Assembly (NCBI GenBank): GCA_023374045.1 | Contig: CM041776.1 | Location: 123,285,733-123,349,732, forward strand | Direction: 5' to 3' | Source: Limonium bicolor | Taxonomy: Eukaryota; Streptophyta; Magnoliopsida; Caryophyllales; Plumbaginaceae | DNA: 64,000 nt | Shown here: positions 55,730 to 64,000 of the stretch, in pieces | Numbering within the stretch: the stretch's first letter is position 1 | Layout of the letters: each line of letters starts with the position of its first letter | Notes under the pieces: model-generated | Told to the model about the DNA's origin: nothing | The model's database searches: none | The model's input: the letters and a program-made list of their open reading frames with translations, nothing else | Position numbers and translations under genes: made by a program

Positions 55730-56418
55730 CCCCCCCCCCCCCCCCGCCAAGCGCAGGTAAGCAAAATACCAAGGCTGGAGGGAGGGATACTCTCATGCAT
55801 GCCCATACGTCGGATCTGCTCCTTGTACCGTGTGCCCGGTAGTACCTTAGTCATCATATCCGCTAACTGTGAAGAAGTATGAGTATAGACGACATCAACA
55901 AGACCTTGTTGAACCTTTTCCCGTACAAAGTGACAATCGATCTCAATGTGCTTCGTTCTCTCATGAAACACAGGGTTTCTTGCTATATAAATAGCAGACT
56001 GATTATCACACTTGACGGGTATAGGTGCGATGTGTTCCACGCCGAGTTCACTCAGAAGGCGTGTCAACCAGGTCAACTCTGCAGTAACACGACGTAAAGA
56101 CCGATATTCTGCCTCTGCACTAGAAAGGGATACAGAAGCTTGCTTCTTAGTCTTCCAAGAGATAGGACTGTCTCCTAAAAAGATGTAATATCCAGAAACT
56201 GACCGTCTGGTATTAGGACAAGCTGCCCAATCTGAATCACAGTATGCCAATAAATCCAAAGAAGAAGGACCCGCTTGGAGGACAATACCATAATTCATCG
56301 TTCCTTTGACATAGCACAAAGCATGTAGAGCCGCTTCCATGTGTGTCTCAGTAGGATTCTGCATGAACTGACTTAGATACTGAACTGTGAAACTGATATC
56401 AGGTCTTGTGTTGGACAA
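55687..56418 (-). CDS. pol: Copia RNase H domain (open)
   Basis: A 243-residue frame. SNTRPDISFTVQYLSQFM and EAALHALCYVKGT are the RT/RNase H connection. RNase H follows with catalytic motifs YCDSDWAACPNTRRSVSGY, SSAEAEYRSL, VKCDNQSAIYIARNPVFHER and the terminal HTSSQLADMMTKVLPG. RNase H removes the RNA strand after first-strand synthesis. The frame runs on through the poly-G tract into the LTR before stopping. It is detached from RT by stops at about 56420-56490, so it survives by chance in a broken polyprotein. Confidence 0.9.
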   Translation of the reverse strand: MSNTRPDISFTVQYLSQFMQNPTETHMEAALHALCYVKGTMNYGIVLQAGPSSLDLLAYCDSDWAACPNTRRSVSGYYIFLGDSPISWKTKKQASVSLSSAEAEYRSLRRVTAELTWLTRLLSELGVEHIAPIPVKCDNQSAIYIARNPVFHERTKHIEIDCHFVREKVQQGLVDVVYTHTSSQLADMMTKVLPGTRYKEQIRRMGMHESIPPSSLGILLTCAWRGGGGGIGIITYSIINTRI

Positions 56419-56429
56419 ATAGTTGAGTT

Positions 56430-57602
56430 GCCAACAAGACGTCGATAAACAGTAGGGTCATGCAAAGATGAACCGTCGTCTGCTAACATATGTTTACCAA
56501 CGACCATAGGACCTTGTGTAGCCTTGCGAGAGACAATTATATTCTGTCAAAAGATCGATGCAAAATTTCCGTTGAGACAAAATATACCCATGTTCCGTGC
56601 GAACGAACTCGATCCCTAAGAAATAATGCAGGGTACCCAAGTCTTGAATCCGGAAATTCACATCCAAAGCTTTCTTAATATCATCGATCTCACCTTGGTT
56701 GCCACCTACCACCAATATATCGTCCACATAAACAGCCAGGAAAAGCCGACCATTGTCAGAGTCTCGATAAAACAAAGAATAGTCATTCTTCGACTGTGAA
56801 AAACGGAGACGGCGCAAGAAGGTGGCTAGTTTGGAAAACCACTGGCGAGAGGCCTGCTTGAGACCATACAAAGATTTTTTGAGCAAACAGGCTTTATTCG
56901 CCCATCCACATCAAGACCGTGTGGTATTCTCATATACACCTCCTCATCAAGATCACCGTGGAGAAACGCATTTTCACATCAAGCTGGTTTATGATCCATC
57001 CTTTGTTAAGAGTGACGACAATAAGAGCACGAATTGTAGTCAATTTAACAACCGGTGAAAAGGTCTCATTGTAATCCAGCCCGTGGCGCTGTGTAAAGCC
57101 TTTCGCCACTAACCTCGCTTTATACCTTTCCAACGTACCATCCGACTTGAGTAACTTTGTACCCACTTGCAACCAATAACCTTCTTACCCTTTGGTAAAG
57201 TAACAACATCCCACGTGTCATTCTGTTTAAGGGCTTGCAACTCCTCACTCATGGCTTTATTCCAATGCTCATGCTGAGCAGCTCGTGATAGCTTGTGGGC
57301 TCAGTCATATCAGCCATGGGAACAGCCGTATCACAGGTCAAAAAGGCTGTGCAAACACGGGGGGGCGTGAGATTAGTAAGACTATCACAACCAACAAGCA
57401 AACCGTCACGTGCATGGTCACCCTTATAGACCCGCTCATCCAGCACCTCCTGAAACGTAGTAGTACAAGCGTAGTCGTCAAGGTAACGTGGTCTGTGACT
57501 TTCTCTGCTAGAGCGTCGGATTGGTGCATCATGCTCGACCAAGGGAGGCTCAACGACCGATTCGGATTGTGATGGTGCCGCTCGCGTATCTTCATCAAAC
57601 AT
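56430..57602 (-). pseudogene. pol: Copia reverse transcriptase (broken)
   Basis: Segments on shifting minus frames are: the linker before RT (RRSSRESHRPRYLDDY, near 57500), [20 protein letters not shown] with [13 protein letters not shown] (57120-57050), INQLDVK (about 56990), SLYGLKQASRQWFSKL (56870) and the catalytic YVDDILVVGG (about 56725), then DLGTLHYFLGIEFVR. This order is diagnostic of copia RT. At least three frame changes and several stops separate the blocks, so no functional RT can be made. I do not assign a copia lineage. Confidence 0.88.
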
Positions 57603-57979
57603 GACAGGAGGAACATCAACTGATGGTGAATGTACGTGAATGGAGACGTAGACAAGTCAACAGCACTTCTCTCTGAGTCCGCTGTAAACGGGAAAACATG
57701 TCTTGAAATTTGACATCTCTGCAAACCTCCACCGTACGGGTACGAAGACACAAAACTTTATGCCCTTTTCTCCTAGGATCTTCACCAAGATAAACACACG
57801 ATTCGCCCCCGTGGACTAAACTTCCCTCCAAGCCCGTTCACAATGGTCTATAGCACAGGCACCCGAATGGTTGAATATCAGCATATGCCATAGAATGACC
57901 ATACAAAGTTTCAAACGGGTGTTCTACCCTGCAAAGCCTTGGTGGGAAGTCGGTTAATCAAATATGCCGCATGAAGAAT

Positions 57980-58960
57980 ACATTCACCCCAATAAAGAAT
58001 AGGAACGTTAGACTGAAAATAACGCTCGTGCTGTCTCAAGTAAATACTTGTGCTTGCGTTCTACCACTGCGTTTTGTTGCGGCGCGTATAAGCACAAGTA
58101 GTCTGATGAATTATACCTGCTTTGGAAAAAAACTGCTGACCATCATGAGAACTACCGAGTTCCTTGGCATTATCAGTACGAACGACTTTAATGTGTGTTT
58201 CAAACTGTCGCTCAATCATCTTAATGAAATGTACAAGGACGTCCCATCCTGCACTTTCTGTTTTATGAGTTGAACCCAGGTGGTCCCGAGAGAAGTCATC
58301 AACAAAACAAACGAAGTACTTATAGCCATTATAAGTATCCTCCTTGAACGGTCCCCAAATATCAACATGAATCATCTCAAACGCTTTTTAGTTTTGATGA
58401 ACGAAAAGTAGTAAAAGGCAACCGTTGAGCTCTACTTTTGTAGCAGACATCACAAACAAAATCATTCGGAATTTCAGAAGCCTTTATTAAATGCATGGAA
58501 ACGAGTTTTTTAAACGGTACATGCCCAAGTGCAACATGTAAATCAACTGCTTTAGAAGTAGAAACAGACGTCAGGCTTTTATTGAAAAAATCGCCAGAAA
58601 CACGCTGGCCCAGGCCCAAGGTAGTCTGCCCATATGTCACCTGGTCCAAATGACGCCCGGCCAGGCCTCGCCTGATCCAAATCGCTGGCCCAACACTCCC
58701 TCATTCTGCAAATACCCGAGGTGGACTTCAGCCTGCAAGGGATCCAACACGTACAGTCCATGCAAGCCGCGCCCGATTTGGTCACTCCGACCTGTAATAG
58801 GGACCTGTAGAGAAACACATCTCCGTCAAAACAAGGGAACAATGGAGCTCGCGAGCTAAACTTCTGCACCGACACCAAATTAAACCTAAAATCGGGAACA
58901 TAGAGAACGCTGCTCTGCCTGAATCGTTTCCCTAATCTCACATCGCCGACGTACTGAACT
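57980..58960 (-). pseudogene. pol: Copia integrase and pre-integrase module (broken)
   Basis: From the protease side: VLYVPDFRFNLVSVQKF (about 58900), then the pre-integrase zinc module (HVALGHVPFKKLV, CDVCYKSRAQRLPF). The core integrase has IHVDIWGPF, YFVCFVDDFSR and VRTDNAKE, and after a frameshift near 58065 the [16 protein letters not shown] block with the third catalytic residue. The DDE residues are thus recognisable. Several frame breaks occur and 58650-58800 is poorly alignable, so the gene is dead. Confidence 0.85.
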
Positions 58961-58975
58961 AGCTGCGGTCGACCG

Positions 58976-59278
58976 TCAGGTAAGATTACGTTTTCTCATC
59001 TTCAGGCGTCTCCAATTTTTGAAACTTGCTTCATTACCTGACATATGATCTGTGGCTCCCGAATCCACGATCACCTGTCCTTCAAAAGAGTTTTGTGAGC
59101 TGAAAAAACACAAGTTTAGCACAATAAGAACCATTACCTGAGAAATACAATGGGATGGTTCTTCGGATTTGGTTCCTATGCTAGCACTGCGTATCATCTC
59201 TGCAATTTGTTGCATCTGTTTGGGCGTGAGACCGCTATCTGTGTGCGATTCTGCTTCGTTACTGTTTTCAGGACCCAA
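58976..59278 (-). pseudogene. pol: Copia protease region
   Basis: A 100-residue frame contains TPKQMQQIAEMI and the aspartic protease active site VIVDSGATDHMSGN, the usual copia form of D-S/T-G. It lies after the zinc knuckle and before the pre-integrase module, as expected. The C-terminal half runs out of frame after NWRRLKMRKRN, so the domain is incomplete in this frame. Confidence 0.85.
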
Positions 59279-59344
59279 TCTGTTCTTCTGTTTTCACAAT
59301 ACTGGCATATCCCTTCTTCCTTCTTGCGAGAACATTATCTCGCC

Positions 59345-60283
59345 CGTGAGGAAAAAACAATCGTTCTCTGTGTGACCAACCTTTTTACAATGGGTGCACT
59401 TCTACTTTTGATAGCAGTTCTCAGTGTATGACCTAGCTTTTTACAGTTGCCACATTGAACTTCCTGCGATCTGTTTCAACCCTGTTGTTGAGATTTTTGG
59501 TGCTATCCACGGCTGAGGTTCTCTGACTGTAGAAGGACATTGAGTCCTCTTTACCAGTTTACCACCTCTCTGCTCTTCCTCCTGTATAATCAGCGCAAAT
59601 GCCTTCTCCAATTCTGGTGGTTCCTTCATTGCCAAAATATTAACGCGGATAGAAAGGTAGTCACGAGTTAACCCCATCAAAAAATGCATTAATTTATCTT
59701 CATCTAATGCCTTTTTTATTGCTTTGTTAACACCACATGTGCAACCACCGCAAGAGCATCTCTTCTGTGGGGGTCTAGCTTGCTCTAATTCTCCCCAGAT
59801 CCTCTTAAGTTTATTATAATAATCTGCTACTGATGAATCTCCTTGCTTGATTTCTCCGAGGTCACGTTTGAGAGAATGGATCACAGCCAAGTTGCTGTGC
59901 TCATACCTCCGACACAGATAATCCCAAATCTCAACCGGATCATCACAATAACGCACACACTCTTGTATATCAGTAGAAAGTGCGTTTTTGAGCCATGAAA
60001 CAACAAAGGAAGTCGACCTTTCCCAAGCAGAAACCCTCAAGGTATCATTCTCATCCGGTTTTTTAATTTTTCCAACAACAAAATCATACTTATTCTTGGA
60101 TTTTAAAGCTGTTGTCATATCAAATTTCCAGCCAAGGAAACCGACTCCAGTGAACTTCGGAACAAGAATCAAACCTGGATTTTAAGCAGCATGTACGTAG
60201 ATGGGGTCGTTCACATCAATTGAGGTGCTCGGTGAAGAAACCGGATTCTTTGCCGCGCCTTTCTTCCCATTGTCATCCGCCAT
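59345..60283 (-). pseudogene. gag: Copia Gag (nonsense and frameshift)
   Basis: The ATG at 60283 begins MADDNGKKGAAKNPVSS. An in-frame TAA at 60184-60182 interrupts after YVHAA, and the frame continues with NPGLILVPKFTGVGFLGWKF and about 240 further open codons. These include the UBN2-type Gag core (VVSWLKNALSTDIQECVRY, EIWDYLCRRYEHSN, SVADYYNKLKRIWGELEQ, CSCGGCTCG, MHFLMGLTRDYLSIRVNIL). A first zinc knuckle near 59450 is out of frame. A second, CTHCKKVGHTENDC, is intact at 59398-59357. The pieces agree with a normal copia Gag of about 300 residues, inactivated by one stop and at least one indel. Confidence 0.9.
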
Positions 60284-60320
60284 TGATGATGAAGCTTATG
60301 CCCAGAAAATCTTTTATTTT

Positions 60321-60338
60321 GACTGTGCTCTGATACCA
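60321..60338 (-). other. Copia primer-binding site (Met-tRNA)
   Basis: On the minus strand TGGTATCAGAGCACAGTC directly follows the LTR end CTAACA, matching the initiator tRNA-Met type. Confidence 0.9.
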
Positions 60339-60582
60339 TGTTAGAGTAGTTTGTGTTTGTAAACAGAGATGTAAAGTTGTAATCTTTATTGCTCCATTGA
60401 TGTAATCGGTAAAATACAATTGCTACTAGAGATATACATATATAGGAAACTAACTCCTGTATTCTAGCTAACTAATTGTAAAACATTTAAAGATAAATAA
60501 ATAAAAGATTATACAAGGTTTGTTAAGATTTGCTATCTACTAAATCCTTGTATCTATTATTGAGTACGTTATTATCCCAATA
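60339..60582 (-). repeat. Copia 5' LTR (minus strand)
   Basis: A 244-bp LTR. On the minus strand it contains CTATATATG, a probable TATA box, and CAATAAAG, a probable polyadenylation signal. Confidence 0.92.
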
Positions 60583-60621
60583 ACACTACCTTCAAGTACA
60601 ACAATACAATCATCACAAGTA

Positions 60622-60990
60622 TTACATATACAATATAACAAGCTTGGTCTTCTCCGACTTCGAATCAACTATGTCTTTTTGAAGAAGATGTTTCAGCTCT
60701 TTTACTTCGTCACTGAGCTTCGGCATTTGCTCTTGTATGACCAACATATCACCATTAGATCCACCAGATGTAACTTCTTCACCGTACAGATCAAACCTCA
60801 ACAAATGGAAATTGAATTCCATTTCGTTCCACCACTTGAATATCCCATTAGGACAATTACAACTGTAAAACAATTTTTGCTGATTGTCACAAGTAAGAGA
60901 TACATACACTCGAGCATTCTTGTTACACTTGCACTTCACATTGTAAAATATGAAGCGGCTTTAACTCTTTCTGTTGCTGGATGAAGACAT
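60622..60990 (-). pseudogene. GRF-type zinc-finger ORF near the MULE right arm
   Basis: On the minus strand ATG 60990 gives MSSSSNRKS and then an in-frame TAA (60963-60961). The frame stays open afterwards for about 113 codons. CKCNKNARVYVSLTC ... LFYSCNC and then FKWWNE fit the GRF zinc-finger pattern (C-x-C, C, C, aromatic-x-W), a small domain common in plant proteins and often found with transposons. A hydrophilic helix DEVKELKHLLQKDI follows. An alternative start is M at 60939, after the stop. It lies between the copia insertion and the inverted arm, so it is probably a captured or resident gene of the MULE. The role is unknown. Confidence 0.6.
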
Positions 60991-61037
60991 TGAATATAAA
61001 GCTACCTGCTTAAAAGGCATCAGTTATATATATCAAT

Positions 61038-61815
61038 GGTATATTGAACAGTTGGATAAAAGTAACATGTTTGAGCTCAGATTAGGGATTTGCCCCATCA
61101 TCATAGCTACTTTTTTTGGTATTAGCAAATCAATGACTAACAGAATCTATGGAGCAATTCCAGATTGAGTTCGCAAGGGTAAGAGCAATGACGGAACAAA
61201 ATTGCAACCATTACCGCTTCAACAACCCAAATAGAACACAATCTGGTACCGCAACAACACACATTCAACTCAAAGATAATGACAATACCAAAAAAGGGGG
61301 CACACAATCTGGTATATTGAACAGTTAGATAAAAGTAACATGTTTGAGCTCAGATTAGGGATTTGCCCCATCATCAATCAATGACTAACAGAATCTATGG
61401 AGCAATTCCATATTGAGTTCACAAGGGTAGGAGCAATGATGGAACAAAATTGCAACCATTATCGCTTCAACAACCCAAATAGTACACAATCTGGTACCGG
61501 TTCAACACAAATTCAACTCAAAGATAATGACAATACCAAAAAAAGGGGCAAACAATCTGGTATATTGAACAGTTGGATAAAAGTAACATGTTTGAGCTCA
61601 GATTAGGGATTTACGCCATCATCATAGCTACTTTTTTTGGTATTAGCAAATCAGTGACTAACAGAATCTATGGAGCAATTCTAGATTGAGTTCACAAGGG
61701 TAGGAGCAATGATGGAACAAAATTGCAACCATTATCGCTTCAACCCAAATAGAACACAATCTGGTACCGCTTCAACACAAATTCAACTCAAAGATAATGA
61801 CAATACCAAAAAAAA
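61038..61815. repeat. Three-copy tandem repeat of 250-275 bp
   Basis: Units start with GGTATATTGAACAGTTGGAT at 61038, 61311 and 61559. The second lacks about 25 bp (ATAGCTACTTTTTTTGGTATT). The last unit runs into the right inverted arm, and the unit end is the inner end of that arm. Confidence 0.88.
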
Positions 61816-62170
61816 AAGGGGCCACACAATCAGGAACCACTTCAACACAATAAACCACCAGATACCCTGTCATTGAATCGCCCAGTCGATTCAAAGAACA
61901 TCAGATGACTAACAGATACACTCACAATGGTTGGATTCGAGTTCAGTCGAACCACACAGTCAAACCAGACACAGACAACAATTGTGATTCGAAGGGTTCG
62001 AGCGACATCGAACAAAAAAACCACCGGATACCACGAGCAACATCAATGAGTGGCTAATTGATTCCAGGCAACAAGATAACAACAGGCAAACAGAAAATAA
62101 CACAATCAGGCATTCACAGATGGCTCGAACAATGGAGTTCAACAGTGAGAGCATAGAAGCAGACAAATAA
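61757..62170 (-). repeat. Right inverted arm
   Basis: Reverse complement of 53595-54070 with one copy of the internal segment that is duplicated on the left. The antisense ORF at 61960-62166 mirrors the plus-strand ORF of the left arm and shows no domain. Confidence 0.85.
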
Positions 62171-62190
62171 ATCGTCTTGTTGCAAGAGAC

Positions 62191-64000
62191 CCAGCCAAAA
62201 CTAATTTTTTTCCTTTTCCTAGACCAGATGGTGTGTCATTAAGGGTACTGATAGAAACATGGTTCATGAGCAAGTTGTTTGTCAATTTCAAGCCAACGCT
62301 TCATCTATCAGAGACAACTCAATAAGGTGATCTACAGAGACTTGCTAAAAAAAAGTGAGTGAAGGTTTCTCAATTAAGAGGGCCAAACTGAAGCTATGTA
62401 CATTCGATTTGCATGTTCATTTCTTTTCTGAATATTCACCAGTGCAGCTCTAACTTGCGCAGACAAGAATCAAGAAGGTTGACAACTTGATTGCTAATTA
62501 ACGGAATATTAGCAAGAGCACAAAGGGCAGACAGATTCGTTTTCATGGAAGGTGAGTGAATCACAGAAAAAGACATCGATACTGAGTTAATTACATCGCA
62601 AACCAGAAAAAATGGGGAATAAATTGAATCAAAGGGAAATACCAGATAGGAGGAGAGTGATAGGAGTTTTCCTGTAAGAAACTAATGTACAGACACAAAA
62701 CAAAACAGAAGAAACCATGTTAGTTTTCTGGTGTAAATAAACATAAAAATAGAAGAATGAAAGCACTAAAAGTTCGGAGCATAGAGTAAGAGAAAATCCC
62801 ATTGGTCAGGCATTAAGGCCATCGCCCCATGTAACATGTGCAGCCATTCCCCCCTGCGGGCTAATAATCTAATATCGTAGTTCAGGTAAGCATTATTTCG
62901 CTTGGTTAGTTCCAGTTCCTGATGATCAATGCTCAGACAAAAACAAGCATCCCAGGGGAATAGCATCATCAAGGAGGGTTTCATGATCTTATTCCAGCAC
63001 ATAAAATCCCATAGTATAACATATACGAATCCACACACAAGTACTTCCTGTCTTCCCCACTTAACAACAAATTTCAGAACAGATAAGTAGCGCACAGAGT
63101 GAGGAAGGCTTTGGTTCTCAATTCTCATTTCAACAGAATCGACAGGTTTGTGACAATCAAAATACATAAAATGAAATGAACTGAACGGCAAAATCACTAC
63201 ATGAACTGAAATGGTGATTTGCATTGGATCTTAGATTTTAGTTCAGGGACCACACCAGACTGGAGGGTTTCCAACTAAAATACGCAGAGAGAAGTACCAA
63301 AAACGATGGCAAAATGAAAACTTCTAGGAAAGAGCATGGCCCATGGGTCTAAGATGTCTCAGACGAACCACCCCCTTTCACCATAATAGTCGCTACTCTC
63401 CGGTGGAGAAGGAGAAGAAAAGTGACCCGTGCAAACGAGAAGACGCAAGATGTTTCAAAGAAATCCAGGGGAGAAGTATCGACACTAGACACCAGTACTA
63501 CCTGGTGAAGTCGACATTAAGGTGGCCATCCCCTTTTCAGGCTCATCGGCAAAGAAAGAAAAGGGCGAGGACGCAGAGATGGTTAGAGATTTGAAACCGA
63601 TTTTGAATAAAGAGAATGGAAAACGTTACTTACTCTGTATGTGATCCAAATCAAGTTCGAACAGACATGAAATCGAGCAAGCTTTCTGACAAATTACAGG
63701 GTGTAATCGAGGCTTAAAGTGGTGATGTAGTTGCTGGGCAGGCGGATGTTTTCCGATGGTGGTGACGGGAATGATGTCCGACAATGATGAAAGAAGACCA
63801 GAGGTTTTAGGAGGAAGAGATGGGTCTGGATTTGAAAACAGGGAAGAATGCTTTTAGCAACAGAAAAAAAAACGTGGTATATTGCTGGCTGTCGGCTGGC
63901 ATTTTTCTATTGAAACAGTAGGGTTTCTTAGTTGTTCGCGGGGGGGGGGGGGATGGGTTGGGTTTGATTTCAAGTCAATGACAATGACAGGGCCGTGTTT
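62191..64000. other. Unassigned, possibly host-gene 5' region on the minus strand
   Basis: No repeat or transposon domain is recognised. A 152-codon minus-strand ORF (62766-63224) has no domain I know and is rich in hydrophobic residues. On the minus strand about 63850-63600 is CT-rich, contains CCGTCACCACCATCGG and then CATACAGAGTAAGTAACG, a good donor, which could be the first exon of a gene. A run of thirteen G is near 63940. Confidence 0.35.

Larger units (their letters stand above)
55484..60582 (-). mobile_element. Ty1/copia retrotransposon, minus strand, decayed
   Basis: Short LTRs lie at 55484-55729 and 60339-60582 with target duplication ACACT at 55479-55483 and 60583-60587. On the minus strand the LTRs begin TATTGGGATAAT (TG changed to TA in both) and end CTCTAACA. 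The primer site TGGTATCAGAGCACAG follows the 5' LTR. Domain order is Gag, protease, integrase, RT, RNase H, which defines copia. All ORFs except RNase H are broken by stops or frameshifts. Confidence 0.93.
53176..62190 (+). mobile_element. Decayed MULE-like element with long inverted arms
   Basis: GAGAAAATTACATTCCCCAC at the left resembles Mutator-like terminal sequences. Inverted arms of over 400 bp at about 53595-54070 and 61757-62170 match at roughly 90-95% by eye. A transposase N-terminal-like remnant follows the left arm and a GRF zinc-finger ORF lies before the right one. The copia element is inserted between. The outer 400 bp of the left end have no visible partner at the right, so the right end seems truncated. 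No target duplication was found. Confidence 0.5.

Noticed and set aside
61960..62166. Hydrophobic ORFs in both inverted arms (53655-53864 and 61960-62166) as membrane peptides
   Set aside because: They arise from the inverted repeat and its T-rich composition, contain internal tandem duplication and have no known domain.
62766..63224. 152-codon minus-strand ORF as a host gene
   Set aside because: No domain, no start context and no neighbouring exon could be recognised. It is kept only as part of an unassigned region.

Overview
The window is plant nuclear DNA and is almost entirely transposable elements nested in one another. The evidence is Ty3/gypsy and Ty1/copia polyproteins, plant-type primer-binding sites (initiator-Met, Asp-type and Arg-type), kilobase-scale LTRs, 5-bp target-site duplications (TSDs) and short GT-AG introns with CTAAT branch points. 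A large-genome eudicot is plausible but I cannot name the species. No intact host gene was recognised, and no rRNA, tRNA or CRISPR was seen.

Layout. Positions 1-658 and 31214-32942 are two pieces of one minus-strand Tekay/Del-like LTR. It was split by element 1 (659-31213), a Ty3/gypsy chromovirus with LTRs of about 4.2 kb. The 5' LTR of element 1 is interrupted by element 2 (2788-12557), a non-autonomous Ogre/Tat-like element. Its gag is interrupted by element 3 (15223-21298), a non-autonomous Athila-like element. The minus-strand LTR itself abuts a plus-strand LTR 3' half (32943-35002). Element 4 (35662-43318, Athila-like, with gag but no pol) and element 5 (44260-50182, Athila-like, almost no coding) follow. 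A decayed long-inverted-repeat MULE-like element (about 53176-62190) carries a minus-strand Ty1/copia element (55484-60582) and a GRF-type zinc-finger ORF. The rest is low-copy or unrecognised DNA.

The main result is in element 1. Between gag and protease there is an ALKBH1-type AlkB 2-oxoglutarate/Fe(II) dioxygenase (22502-23207). Its metal ligands and both 2OG-binding arginines are preserved, although one frameshift breaks this copy. The gag is split by two 80-nt intron-like segments whose removal restores the frame exactly. A third putative intron (22390-23396) would splice out the whole AlkB region. Its donor overlaps the gag stop (TAG TAA TAA), so splicing could switch between Gag, an AlkB product and Gag-Pro-Pol. 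The primer of this element is initiator tRNA-Met, and ALKBH1 enzymes are known to act on methylated tRNA.

A second window-wide pattern is that every Ty3/gypsy LTR family here carries a short G+C-rich array of inverted CCGACC/GGTCGG, CCGGAC/GTCCGG or GGCGGAC motifs. In two Athila-like families it sits about 190 bp upstream of a TATA box. Other shared features are a perfect TTTTGCTTG hairpin before the polypurine tract in three families and an acidic YILxFEE repeat protein in two of them.

Caveat: several frameshifts are single-base indels, and the LTR pairs, especially those of element 5, differ by many single-base indels. Some apparent breaks may be assembly errors.
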